From the NCBI RefSeq assembly GCF_018131075.1, contig NZ_JAFCLS010000017.1, positions 62,001-126,000 on the forward strand: 64,000 nucleotides of DNA. Direction: 5' to 3'. How positions within the stretch are numbered: position 1 is the stretch's first letter; every line of letters begins with the position of its first letter. Position numbers and translations under genes: made by a program. A model generated the notes under the pieces. It did no database searches. It was not told the origin of the DNA and saw nothing but the letters and a program-made list of their open reading frames with translations. This DNA is from Bradyrhizobium sp. JYMT SZCCT0428. GTDB lineage: Bacteria > Pseudomonadota > Alphaproteobacteria > Rhizobiales > Xanthobacteraceae. This document shows positions 8,156 to 15,638 of the stretch, piece after piece.

Positions 8156-8278
8156 ATGCGCGGCATGATCGCCGGGGTGCGATCATTTCGGGCGCGAACC
8201 GTATCCCTGCTGCAGGGGCCGCTTGCGGCCGTGACCTTGGCCACGCCGCACGCCGGCACGTTCGCGCGTGCCGGCTAA
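8156..8278 (+). CDS. Possible 40-aa ORF in the duplicated module (copy A)
   Basis: Plus-strand ORF MRGMIAGVRSFRARTVSLLQ ... TPHAGTFARAG with AAGGA six bases before the ATG. An equivalent ORF lies in copy B at 12499-12621. Five base differences give three synonymous and two non-synonymous changes, so there is no clear sign of selection. It overlaps a GC-rich hairpin (GCACGCCGGCACG ... CGTGCCGGC). It could be just sequence of the repeat. Confidence 0.2.
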   Translation: MRGMIAGVRSFRARTVSLLQGPLAAVTLATPHAGTFARAG

Positions 8279-8379
8279 TGAAGGTTCGGACGACGGCGCG
8301 CCTGCGATGCCTCAGGCGACGGGCGTTGGGAGTTGGGGCGTCGTGACAAGCGGCCGCCGTCCGATTGGAGAATTTCAAC

Positions 8380-8412
8380 AAAAAAGCCCGCGGCGGATTT
8401 CTCCGCCCGGGC
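8380..8412 (-). terminator. Rho-independent terminator, minus strand
   Basis: Read on the minus strand, AGCCCGGGCGG and CCGCCGCGGGCT form a stem around AGAAAT and are followed by a run of six T residues. It lies downstream of the Pro-rich gene ending at 8572. The same hairpin recurs in copy B at 12733-12766. Confidence 0.75.
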
Positions 8413-8571
8413 TCTGCACGATTTTCGCGATGATGTAGATCTGCCGGTGATTTGCCCGACGTGTCAAATTCTTTTTCAGGCCGTCAATCAATTGCAGAAG
8501 ATCAGGAGCGCCGATGCGACAGGCCTCGCCTGACAATAATTCTCGAGCCAGCAGAATTTTGGTCTTTGAGA

Positions 8572-9889
8572 TTATCGCTGCTGGGCGGCGAGCAAGAGCT
8601 TGAGCAGCCCGCCGGGCGGCGGCGCACCCGGATTGTCGGGATCGAAGCCCGCAAGTGCCGCGATCCGGCCCGCAAGACCGCCCATCGGAATTGAACTGTC
8701 CGAGGGAGCGAGCGATGCGTCCGGGTCGGCCGTGGAAGGTTGCGGTTTAGTGGCGTCCAGCTGGTTCAGATGTCGAATGTATTCCAAGAGAGTGGAAGCG
8801 CTCGATCCCTGGGGGCCTGGCATAGACGAGCCGCCGGCACCGCCTGCAGGCAAAGAGGCATCACTTCCGCTAGCGGAGGCATTTCCGCGAACGGGAGAAA
8901 ACACCTCATTGAAAGGAATGAACGGCACTGTCGGCGCGCTTGTGTCAAATACGGATGCTTGCGGTTGGTCGGCAATCCTCCGGCTCAAATATCGGACCGG
9001 CCCGGTGCTGGAGATTCCTGGCGTTCGTTCCGCTTCCGGCGGAGGCGCTGCTTGCATCGGATTCGGCGGACCGAGGCCCGCCAGAGCGGCGGCCCAGTCT
9101 ATGGGAAGGGCGGAGGAGTTCAGTTGATCGGGAAGAACGAACTGCGCGGCCGGGGGGCCGGTGTCGAATACGGGTGCTGGCGGTGTGGCCGCCATCTCTC
9201 CGGCCTAGGTATCGCATCAGGTTGGTGTTGCTGGAAATTCCCGCAAGTCCACCGACTCGCGGGGGTGGTGCTTGCGGCGTCGGATTCTCGGGGGCGATGC
9301 CTTCAGAAGGAGAGCCCCGGTTTTCAGTATTGCTGCCGCCATCGCGCGTTATGACGCGCCTGCTCAAGATGGGGGCGTTGGCGCTACCGTAGTTCTTGAG
9401 CGCAGCAACGTCAGCTGCAGGCCAACTGTTTTCACGGACGACAACGGTCTGGATGCCCCCGTTTGGAGCGGGCACCTCTGCATACGCTTTCGCAGTCAGG
9501 TCACCGAAGGTCTCGCCCGTCTCCCAGTTTGAGGACGAGAATGTTTCGTTTGAGACATACTTGTCTGCGTTTCGAATGCACTGTTGCCTGGTTGCGTTGA
9601 TCGAGGCGCCGACATCCTCCGCAATTTTAGCACGGCCTGGATTCTCGATTCCAAACCTTGTCAGGGCCTTCGCAAAGGCGTCCTGCATCGCCCTGCTGAG
9701 TACGTCCCGATCGATCGTGCAGGCCTCTCTCGTGTTGAAATAATCGAAATGCGCATCCGCGTATCGAGGATTCATGTAGTATTCGCTTTTGGGATCAAAG
9801 TAAGGACCATTGGCGTCTCGAAATACATCGACAGTTCCCGTTACTGTGTTTCCCTTGTCGTCCGTGACCTCAAACGGCTCGCTAGCCAT
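8572..9889 (-). pseudogene. Large Pro/Gly-rich repeat protein, split by a +1 frameshift
   Basis: Two overlapping frames together make one gene of about 438 codons. From ATG 9889 (AAGGAATC upstream) the first frame gives a unique N-terminal domain of about 190 residues (DVFRDANGPYFDPKSEYYM, ACTIDRDVLSRAMQDAF, CIRNADKYVSNETF) and reaches the repeat GGLAGISSNTNLMRYLGRR. At about 9198 the frame turns into Arg-rich nonsense. The other frame picks up directly with APVFDTGPPAAQFVLPD, repeats GISSTGPVRYLSRRIAD and ASVFDTSAPTVPFIP, and ends GGLLKLLLAAQQR. Comparing the repeat units (CGG AGG ATT against CGG AGA G ATG) shows one extra base. The protein family is unknown to me. A surface-exposed or effector-like protein is possible but unsupported. 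Confidence 0.65.
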
Positions 9890-9951
9890 GATGGATTCCT
9901 TTCACTAATGGTGCTTTCGGTGCGACCGACGCAAGCTGCCGCTGACAAATA

Positions 9952-11067
9952 TTACTCGCCCGTTTCGCACTTCGGCGGAAGGACGACATAGAAGCCCTTC
10001 GATCCTTCCGCGCTGCCGCGTACCGCGGCGGCGAAGAGCGGATCGCTGGTCAGTTCTCGTACCTGCCGGCAATAATCCGGGTAGTTAGCGCCATCCGACT
10101 TGCCGATGCCAAAACTCAACCAACCGTCTCCAAACCAATTGGATTTGTAACAATTCACAAAGGAGATCGCATGGCCGGGGTTGGCAATGCCGGGGCGCGC
10201 CGGCCGGTTCACGGTGCAGCCGAGGCGATCCGCTATCTCCCGATCGACCGGGTCCGGATCATTGGCATCAATGCTCAGCATGATGAGCGCGGGGACCTCG
10301 GGCTTTTCCTTTTCGAAAAACAGTACGCCGGCGGGAATGCGCGGAGATTTCAAGGAAGGGACCGGCACCAGGAGCATCGGGTCGGGCACGGGCAGATCGA
10401 GAGAATCAAGCAACGTGCGTTCACCGGCAAAGCTAATCAGCTTCTGCTCGCGACTGCGACGCAACCAGGCATCGAACTCCTCAAATGAAGCATTGGACAA
10501 GTCCTCCTTCCCGACCGAATGGATTTGGTGGAGCGGAGAATACTTCTGGTAAATCGCCAGAAGAGCCACAGGTTCCACGTACGTTTGCGCGGAGTATCCC
10601 ATTCTTGTCCAATAGGCGCTGTCCTTCTTTGTCGCGCCGAAATCGAACTCACCGATCGGTTGCCGCAACAGATAGCCGATCGCGCCGCGAAGACATGCAA
10701 GGCGGCGCGCTGGATTTGGGTGCCCTGCCCCGACTGCAAAATCCCCGAATCCATCGAGAAATCGAACCTTCAATTCGCATGGACTGACATTGGGAAGTTG
10801 GCTGGCGTTATCCTTCAACAGAACGGCGAGGATTTCCTGATGCACGTGCTGTTCGCGGAACGACACTCCCTTGGGCATGTCGACGTGATAGGTCAGCCAG
10901 CTTTGTTCGCTTGCCGGCGATCGTCCGGCAGCGATCGTAGTAACTCTACCGGGCTGCGGAGGCAGATCGATCGGCAGCGCGGCTGAAGTCGCGATCGAGA
11001 AAGCAAGTGCGACAAACGATACAAACGTGCGCAATGCTCTTGTTTGACACTTGTGGTGGCATCTCAT
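9952..11067 (-). CDS. Secreted hypothetical protein, 371 aa
   Basis: Protein with a signal peptide: basic MRCHHKCQTRALR, hydrophobic core TFVSFVALAFSIATSAA and a likely cleavage after SAA, then a mature part of about 340 residues. Motifs seen include VSFREQHVHQEILAVLL, GAIGYLLRQPIGEFDFG and a C-terminal stretch with three cysteines (LGCTVN, FVNCYKSNWFG, DYCRQV), which fits a periplasmic or extracellular protein with disulfides. I do not recognise the family. It sits downstream of a truncated small ORF and of the tandem secreted paralogues and may share their transcript. Codon use is less GC-rich than the catabolic operons, consistent with an accessory island. Confidence 0.65.
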   Translation of the reverse strand: MRCHHKCQTRALRTFVSFVALAFSIATSAALPIDLPPQPGRVTTIAAGRSPASEQSWLTYHVDMPKGVSFREQHVHQEILAVLLKDNASQLPNVSPCELKVRFLDGFGDFAVGAGHPNPARRLACLRGAIGYLLRQPIGEFDFGATKKDSAYWTRMGYSAQTYVEPVALLAIYQKYSPLHQIHSVGKEDLSNASFEEFDAWLRRSREQKLISFAGERTLLDSLDLPVPDPMLLVPVPSLKSPRIPAGVLFFEKEKPEVPALIMLSIDANDPDPVDREIADRLGCTVNRPARPGIANPGHAISFVNCYKSNWFGDGWLSFGIGKSDGANYPDYCRQVRELTSDPLFAAAVRGSAEGSKGFYVVLPPKCETGE

Positions 11068-11135
11068 GGGTGCACCCTGAGTCGATCGCTATGCTGCGCG
11101 CAACCCCATCAACATAGATTCCATCTTTTGATATT

Positions 11136-11288
11136 TCAATTTCCTCGGCCGCACGGTTGAAAAGCCGACGTCGGCAGGTGTTTTCCATCGGAATCAGCAT
11201 AGTTCAGCACGATATGATGCCCGAGAACCGACCCCTGATAGGGTATCGCGGTCGCGTTCGTGTAGGTGAGGAAAATTCTTTCAGTCAC
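11136..11288 (-). pseudogene. Short N-terminal gene fragment (50 codons)
   Basis: A 50-codon frame from GTG 11288 to TGA 11136: MTERIFLTYTNATAIPYQ, then VLGHHIVLNYADSDGKHLPT, ending QPCGRGN. The balanced hydrophobic/beta-like composition up to about residue 36 looks like the start of a real, longer protein, while the last 12 residues look like out-of-frame sequence. So I read it as a truncated gene. A degenerate copy of the same start (GTG 11740, MPERILLTC) precedes the neighbouring paralogue, meaning this leader was included in the tandem duplication of the locus. Confidence 0.45.
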
Positions 11289-11299
11289 TCGTGAATTCC

Positions 11300-11683
11300 T
11301 TACTTATTTGCCCAGACGGCGAAAAGAGTGTTCGACCGTTTCTCTCTGGCATCGTATGCAAACCCAACCTCGACGTCCTTGCTTGAAAGCCGAATGACAT
11401 ATTCCTTCGCTCGTGGATTGTAGGTTATCCGTTGAAAAAAACGCGACCGCCAAACTACCTCCAACAGGGCATCCGCATCGCAATCCTGAAACTCCACGTA
11501 CCGCTTGTTAAGATCATCAAACGGAGTGATCCAATTCTTTTGCGTTGCAAGAAGTTGGTCGACCTCCGCGACATACGAAGATACCTTATCGATGCAGGTG
11601 GCGGGATCAGCGCGTGTCATCGATACCTGCATCGCGCAAAGCACGAACGCAATTGCGGCCCAACCCGCTCCCTTCGTCATCAT
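11300..11683 (-). CDS. Small secreted hypothetical protein (intact tandem paralogue)
   Basis: A 127-aa protein starting at ATG 11683 (GAGGGA just upstream). The signal peptide MMTKGAGWAAIAFVLCAMQ ... TRA precedes a mature domain beginning DPATCIDKVSSYVAEVDQLL, with WITPFDDLNKRYVEFQDCD, DALLEVVWRSRFF and KEYVIRLSSKDVEVGF. Two cysteines (in ATCID and QDCD) may form a disulfide. A paralogue about 60 percent identical is encoded directly upstream at 11753-12142 but has a premature stop. Family unknown; the layout of repeated small secreted proteins next to truncated genes resembles immunity-type loci, which is only an analogy. Confidence 0.6.
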   Translation of the reverse strand: MMTKGAGWAAIAFVLCAMQVSMTRADPATCIDKVSSYVAEVDQLLATQKNWITPFDDLNKRYVEFQDCDADALLEVVWRSRFFQRITYNPRAKEYVIRLSSKDVEVGFAYDAREKRSNTLFAVWANK

Positions 11684-11752
11684 GATTTCCCTCAAACAAC
11701 CGTCACGTTTTGTGCAGGTGAGAAGAATTCTTTCAGGCACTCGATGAATCCC

Positions 11753-12142
11753 TTACTTGTTTACCCAGACGGCAAATGGCGGGTTCGATTTCTTCTCCAA
11801 AGCGCGATATGAAAATCCGACTCTTACGTCGTTGCTTGAGAACAGAACCAGGTATTCCTTCGCTCGAGGCTTGTAGGTTATCGACCGTCGGAAGCGCGCC
11901 TCCCAAACAACCTCCAGCAAGGCGTCAGTGTCGCAATCCAGAAACGGAAATTATCGATTATTGAGGTCGTCAAACGGCGTGATCCAGTTTCTTTCCTTTG
12001 CAAGCAGTTGGTCCAGCTCCGCGACATAGGAGGATACTTTTTCGATGCAGGAGGCCGGATCGGCACGCGCAATCGGTGCTTGCACGACGCACAGCAACAG
12101 GATCGTTGCCGCCCGGACCCTGAAAGTCCTGTTCGGCCGCAT
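11753..12142 (-). pseudogene. Paralogue of the small secreted protein with an internal ochre codon
   Basis: The full frame runs from ATG 12142 to TAA 11753 and aligns throughout with the gene at 11300: ADPASCIEKVSSYVAELDQLL, NWITPFDDLNNR, then a TAA at 11951-11953, then in the same frame FPFLDCDTDALLEVVW, ITYKPRAKEYLVLFSSNDV and FAVWVNK. The intact paralogue has Tyr at the stop position (NKRYVEFQDC), so a TAY to TAA change is the simplest explanation. The first half alone would give a 64-aa secreted peptide. Confidence 0.7.
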
Positions 12143-12288
12143 CACAACGTTCGCCTCTTAAGCGTACGAAACTCTTTCGTCATCAGGCTCCCACGCCCCA
12201 GCCGCACGACCAATTAGAAACTACTTAGACAGACTATGGGTGATCCTGGCTCTTTCGTGCGATTTCTCATTAATTCACGTTGATGATT

Positions 12289-12411
12289 TCAGGATATTTT
12301 GTGCAGACCGGGTGCTCGACACGACCGATCTAACCCCTCGTGCCTGGAGAATCCCGCTTCTCCCCGATCGTTTCTGGAACGCGGAACGAAATTAACGAGA
12401 CAGGCGCTCAT
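12289..12411 (-). CDS. Diverged copy of the 54-aa module protein (copy B)
   Basis: A 40-aa ORF starting MSACLVNFVPRSRNDRGE, whose ATG overlaps the stop of the copy B membrane microprotein as ATGA, exactly as in copy A. The start matches MSAEIIQFIPRPRHDHEQ at alternating conserved positions, but the rest has drifted and is shorter. It is probably a decaying copy. Confidence 0.4.
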   Translation of the reverse strand: MSACLVNFVPRSRNDRGEAGFSRHEGLDRSCRAPGLHKIS

Positions 12412-12479
12412 GAAGGCTCCTCCCATATCGCGATCGCAATCAGGCCGATCAGCGCGAGCGAGATCAGATACGCGGTCAT
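12408..12479 (-). CDS. 23-residue membrane microprotein (copy B)
   Basis: Second copy of the membrane peptide: MTAYLISLALIGLIAIA followed by IWEEPS. It is identical to copy A at 21 of 23 residues, although seven bases differ. Its TGA overlaps the ATG of the downstream small gene. See copy A at 8063 for the argument that it is coding. Confidence 0.55.
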   Translation of the reverse strand: MTAYLISLALIGLIAIAIWEEPS

Positions 12480-12820
12480 CGGCCTCTCTCTGAGAAAAAT
12501 GCGCGGCATGATCGCTGGGGTGCGATCATTTCGGGCGCGAACCGTATCCCTGCTACAGGGGCCGCTTGCGGCCATGACCTTGGTCACGCCGCACGCCGGC
12601 ACGTTCGCGCGCGCCGGCTAATAATGATCTCAATGGTTCGGACGACGGCGCGCCTGCGACGCCTCAGGCGACGGGCGTTGTGAGTTGGGGCGTCGTGACA
12701 AGCGGCCGCCGTCCGATTGGAAAATTTCAATAGAAAAAGCCCGCTGCGGATTTCTCCGCCCGGGCTCTGCACGATTTTCGCGATGATGTAGATCTGCCGG
12801 TGATTTGCCCGACGTGTCAA
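12413..12820. repeat. Duplicated module, copy B
   Basis: Near-identical to 8068-8467, in the same orientation, about 4.3 kb away. It includes the hairpin terminator on the minus strand at 12733-12766 (AGCCCG stem with a T tract) and the tag TGATTTGCCCGACGTGTCAA at 12801-12820. Confidence 0.8.
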
Positions 12821-12909
12821 ATGTTTTTCGGACCGTCAACAAATTACCGAAAATGCGATGCAACAGGTTGGATAATTTGAAACTTCCCCGCGGATAGCAT
12901 CGCTGCAAA

Positions 12910-12996
12910 TGAAAAAGCCCGCGGCCGATTTACCGGCGCGAGCTTTACGATATCGGCGATGATGAAGAAGTGCCGCTGATTTGCCCGACGCGTCAA
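12910..12996. repeat. Third, partial copy of the hairpin-plus-tag element
   Basis: AAAAAGCCCGCGGCCG with a partner GGCGCGAGCTTT hairpin, a short spacer containing GATGATGAAG, then TGATTTGCCCGACGCGTCAA at 12977-12996. It is the same layout as the ends of copies A and B but more diverged. Confidence 0.6.
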
Positions 12997-13090
12997 GCGC
13001 AAAAAAATTGGTGCGGTGCATCGACATTCAAATGGAAACATTGGGCGCAGGGCACCAACCAACGCTCAATCAGATCGCAAGGAGGCCGTT

Positions 13091-13276
13091 GTGTATTTCG
13101 TCGCTACCGTGCTCGCGATCCTGTCGGGCCTGTTCTATGCGGCAAGCCATAACGAGATCGGCTCACTCGGCGTCACGATGTGCCAATACGGCAGTTCGTT
13201 TTGTGCCAACCCGCTTCTCGTCCTGGTGGGAGCGGGGCTTGCTGCCGTATGGGGCGCGTTCGTCAGCGTACGCTGA
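13091..13276 (+). CDS. Small membrane protein (61 aa)
   Basis: The start is GTG 13091, with AAGGAGG five bases upstream; the ATG at 13016 has no such site and adds only low-quality sequence. The product has one hydrophobic helix at each end (YFVATVLAILSGLFYA and PLLVLVGAGLAAVWGAF) joined by a loop with two cysteines (TMCQYGSSFC), which would lie on one side of the membrane. Function unknown; isolated between repeats. Confidence 0.65.
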   Translation: MYFVATVLAILSGLFYAASHNEIGSLGVTMCQYGSSFCANPLLVLVGAGLAAVWGAFVSVR

Positions 13277-13308
13277 CGAACCGGTCACAAGCCTGATTTC
13301 GCGATGAT

Positions 13309-13341
13309 GATTTTCTGCCCCTGATTTGCCCGACGTGTCAA
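13309..13341. repeat. Fourth copy of the TGATTTGCCCGACG tag
   Basis: The tag at 13322-13341, preceded by ATGATTTTCTGCCCC, directly follows the small membrane gene ending at 13276. The rest of the stretch to 13580 shows only an AT-interrupted imperfect palindrome around ATCTGCATAGGAAGCATGCAGAT (in two arms, about 13474-13496) and no gene. Confidence 0.5.
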
Positions 13342-13580
13342 ACGCGAAATCAGGATCGCCGCATCAGCCCTCGCGGCTTCTTGCAAGCTGGCCTTGCCAA
13401 CAAACGAAAATTGACGGTGCAGACGGGCGCATGGTTGTTGGATGCGGACTGAACGGACGCGACCATCGCGCGATCTGCATAGGAAGCATGCAGATCACGG
13501 GCCATTTTCCGTAATCTCCCGGATTGATTGCAGCGGCAAAGAATTGTCCCTCACGATATTGACCCAGCACGGGGCAGATC

Positions 13581-13778
13581 GTGATTTACAAGGGCGTGGA
13601 ATACAGCGTCACGGCCACCAGCGAACCGGATGTCTGGCAATGGCGATTTCAGATCGGCGGGCAGACCGTGACCGGCAAGACTAGGACGCGGCTAATTCAT
13701 ATGGCCGAGCGTCGTGTTCACATGAGAATTGACGCGGCCCTCAGGGTTTCGCACGGCGAGGACCAACCTGCCGACTAG
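13581..13778 (+). CDS. Small conserved hypothetical protein (65 aa)
   Basis: GTG start at 13581. The protein begins MIYKGVEYSVTATSEPDVWQ and has WRFQIGGQTVTGKT, then a helical basic part ending RIDAALRVSHGEDQPAD. Beta-strand-rich proteins of about 65 residues with this Y-x-V-T-A-T ... W-x-W-x-F-x-I-G pattern are common as paralogous small proteins in Bradyrhizobium. Function unknown. Confidence 0.6.
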   Translation: MIYKGVEYSVTATSEPDVWQWRFQIGGQTVTGKTRTRLIHMAERRVHMRIDAALRVSHGEDQPAD

Positions 13779-14071
13779 TTGTCCCCGGACCGCATGGGGT
13801 TTGCCGGCTGCACGGGCTTCGGCCCCGGCGCATCGGGTTCTAGTTGCGGTTTCGGATCGGTCGGCATCACCTTCGCGCCAGCCGCCCGGGCGGCGTCGCC
13901 CGTGGTGCTGTAATGAGCCTCGGCAGCCGTTTGCACCTTGGGCTTATTCCTCGGGCCGTAATCAGCGATCAACATGCTGAACGCGCCAACGCACGCGACT
14001 GCAATCGCGACCGCCAAGGGTGCTCCGCCGCGGCGTGTCGCATGGCTTTCCTTCGAATGATTGTTCGTCAT
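13775..14071 (-). CDS. Hypothetical single-pass membrane protein (98 aa)
   Basis: The N-terminal polar stretch MTNNHSKESHATRRGG is followed by one transmembrane helix (APLAVAIAVACVGAFSMLIA) and a Pro/Ala-rich, probably disordered tail (PKPQLEPDAPGPKPVQPANP). It overlaps the end of the gene at 13581 by four bases, in convergent orientation. No recognisable family. A Pro-rich periplasmic tail of this kind occurs in membrane anchors, but I infer no role. Confidence 0.5.
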   Translation of the reverse strand: MTNNHSKESHATRRGGAPLAVAIAVACVGAFSMLIADYGPRNKPKVQTAAEAHYSTTGDAARAAGAKVMPTDPKPQLEPDAPGPKPVQPANPMRSGDN

Positions 14072-14121
14072 TTTAGAAACCCGGATTGATTGCTGTCGGA
14101 ATCAAATCCCGGGGCCGACGA

Positions 14122-14168
14122 TTGTTCCGCCTTCATACCGCCCTGTCGCGGAACCGTGGCGGAACAAA
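14122..14168. repeat. Inverted repeat with 10-base perfect arms
   Basis: TTGTTCCGCC and GGCGGAACAA flank a 27-base spacer between the divergent small genes at 14071 and 14222. It could be an operator or a hairpin; there is no T tract that would make it a terminator. Confidence 0.5.
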
Positions 14169-14221
14169 TCGCCTACTCGCGCATTTCCAGCATGCTGAAC
14201 AGATCTCAAAGTACAAAGTGA

Positions 14222-14488
14222 GTGTCGACAGTGAGCATTGAGACACCTCCACCGCTACAGCCCAGCATGGCCGAACGCGCGATCGACACCGCGACCGAGG
14301 TATCGCGCACGATCACGGATGTGTCTGCAGCGCTTCAGTCCGCGGTCGATCGTCTAGCCGAGGTGATCGCAACGGCACGGCAACCCGGCAAGCCGCTATC
14401 CACCGTCAGCGCAATTACCAGGGAAGCGCCCCTCGCGAGTCTGTTCGTTGCGTTCCTGTTCGGAGTCGCAATAGCGCGCCGGCGTTAG
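14222..14488 (+). CDS. Small membrane-anchored hypothetical protein (88 aa, DUF883-like layout)
   Basis: GTG start at 14222 (a second GTG at 14231 is possible). A long amphipathic helix (AERAIDTATEVSRTITDVSA, QSAVDRLAEVIA) is followed by a short C-terminal hydrophobic segment ending in basic residues (LASLFVAFLFGVAIARRR). This matches the general plan of ElaB/DUF883-type stress proteins tethered to the inner membrane, though the family match is a guess. It converges with the phasin gene at 14499. Confidence 0.55.
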   Translation: MSTVSIETPPPLQPSMAERAIDTATEVSRTITDVSAALQSAVDRLAEVIATARQPGKPLSTVSAITREAPLASLFVAFLFGVAIARRR

Positions 14489-14498
14489 CGGCTGCCGT

Positions 14499-14852
14499 TC
14501 AGAACTTGCCTTTGGTCGCGTCCTTGGCGGCCGACATGACACCACCGCTGATCTGTCTCATATGCTCGCCGGCATTGGTGAACTGGCTTCGCAGGAATTC
14601 GGACTGAATCCGCATCGCTTCCTGGAGGTCGGTCGCATGAACCAGCTTTCGGGCGTGCTCGAATGCTGCCTTCATGTTCTGCTCGGTGAACGATAGCGCC
14701 TGCTTCGAAATCTCCGTCCCTGGCCCCGGCATCGACGTCATCGACTTGCCGGCGGCATCGAAGAACATGCCGAACGCCTTTTCTGCCTGATCGATGGTTT
14801 TTTCGGCCAGATCGCGCAGCTCGGCCGGAACTTCGAGTTTCGGTTCAATCAT
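14499..14852 (-). CDS. Phasin-family protein
   Basis: A 117-residue phasin with the typical pattern: PAELRDLAEKTIDQAEKAF at the start, the FFDAAGKSM turn, then a long helix with SKQALSFTEQNMKAAFEHA and KLVHATDLQEAMRIQSEF, and FLRSQFTNAGEHMRQIS near the end. Phasins coat polyhydroxyalkanoate granules and control their number and size. ATG at 14852 is preceded by GGAGAGG. It stands alone here, with no PHA synthase or depolymerase nearby; Bradyrhizobium carries several unlinked phasin genes. Confidence 0.88.
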   Translation of the reverse strand: MIEPKLEVPAELRDLAEKTIDQAEKAFGMFFDAAGKSMTSMPGPGTEISKQALSFTEQNMKAAFEHARKLVHATDLQEAMRIQSEFLRSQFTNAGEHMRQISGGVMSAAKDATKGKF

Positions 14853-15103
14853 GATCGCCTCTCCAATGTCGTCTCCGGGAGGTTAGCATAGTTCAGGGAG
14901 GCGTCTGCGCCGTATTGGACGGCGCCGCACTTCCTGGGATGTCAATCCAGCCGCTTCGGAAAAGGAATTATTTCCTTTCGGGGCCGTAGCGATACGGGCT
15001 AGCGTACCCGATTCCAATCATGTCAACAGTGTGGCATAGTGATTCGGGGGCTCGAGTTCGACGGTTTGTGGCGTTGCGTCGCTCTCGGGAACATGGGGAA
15101 CAA

Positions 15104-15289
15104 ATGCTGCAAACATTCCGGCCAACGCCAACCTGCACGCGCTTTCAAACCAGCATAGAAATGCCCTGCATCAAATGCGGCGCGCAAATGAGGCTGGCCA
15201 CGATCGAACCACGCGATCAGAGCTACGACGTGCTGACCTATCGATGCACCCCATGCGACTCAGGCGAGAGCTTTTTGAAGGCCCGCTAA
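15104..15289 (+). CDS. Small zinc-ribbon-like protein
   Basis: A short protein with two CxxC knuckles, CIKCG and CTPCD, about 24 residues apart, around RLATIEPRDQSYDVLTYR. It resembles the many one-domain zinc-ribbon proteins of Rhizobiales. The start is uncertain: ATG 15104 has GGGGAA upstream and gives 61 aa, while ATG 15161 would start right before the first knuckle. Role unknown; possibly nucleic-acid or protein binding. Confidence 0.5.
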   Translation: MLQTFRPTPTCTRFQTSIEMPCIKCGAQMRLATIEPRDQSYDVLTYRCTPCDSGESFLKAR

Positions 15290-15295
15290 ATCGGG

Positions 15296-15493
15296 TCACA
15301 GCACGGCTGCCCCTGCCTCCGTCAGCACCGGCCCCTCGTCTCGTATCTCAATCAGACCGAGTTCGGTCAGCACGTGCAGATCCTCGTCGCTGACAGGCGA
15401 CAATTTCAGCCGGCGGGCCTGAATGTCCCGCAGCGTCCAACGAAGGCCAATAGCCTTTTCGAGGCTGAGTTCAGAGAAAGGATCGTCCACCAT
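15296..15493 (-). CDS. Small conserved hypothetical protein (65 aa)
   Basis: It encodes a compact alpha/beta protein: SELSLEKAIGLRWTLRDIQ, RRLKLSPVSDEDLHVLTELG, LIEIRDEGPVLTEAGAAVL. The C-terminal half resembles the wing region of winged-helix proteins (helix, then two strands), so a degenerate or miniature winged helix is possible. It converges with the zinc-ribbon gene, stopping 6 bases from it. Confidence 0.5.
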   Translation of the reverse strand: MVDDPFSELSLEKAIGLRWTLRDIQARRLKLSPVSDEDLHVLTELGLIEIRDEGPVLTEAGAAVL

Positions 15494-15638
15494 TCCCTTC
15501 GACTATTGGCAGATTTCGATCAGATTTTGTCTGCATCGCGGCAGCTTCTTGCGCGCACCGACTCAGCTCAAGCCGACAACCAGCGCCGACCTCTTTGAAA
15601 GTGGCGTTCAAGACCTGACGAGAGGTAACGCCGTGTGC

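Larger units (their letters stand above)
8068..8467. repeat. Duplicated module, copy A
   Basis: About 400 bases nearly identical to 12413-12820. It contains the 23-aa membrane gene, a 40-aa ORF on the other strand, a hairpin terminator and a terminal TGATTTGCCCGACGTGTCAA tag (8448-8467). Divergence between copies is scattered and low. Homology in protein sequence continues beyond it into the following small gene (MSAEIIQF versus MSACLVNF). There are no transposase genes or obvious target-site duplications. Confidence 0.8.

Noticed and set aside
8156..8290. A tRNA or other structured RNA in the GC-rich hairpin region of the duplicated module.
   Set aside because: The sequence folds into hairpins but lacks a T-loop, anticodon arm or acceptor pairing expected for a tRNA. 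No other RNA family is recognisable.
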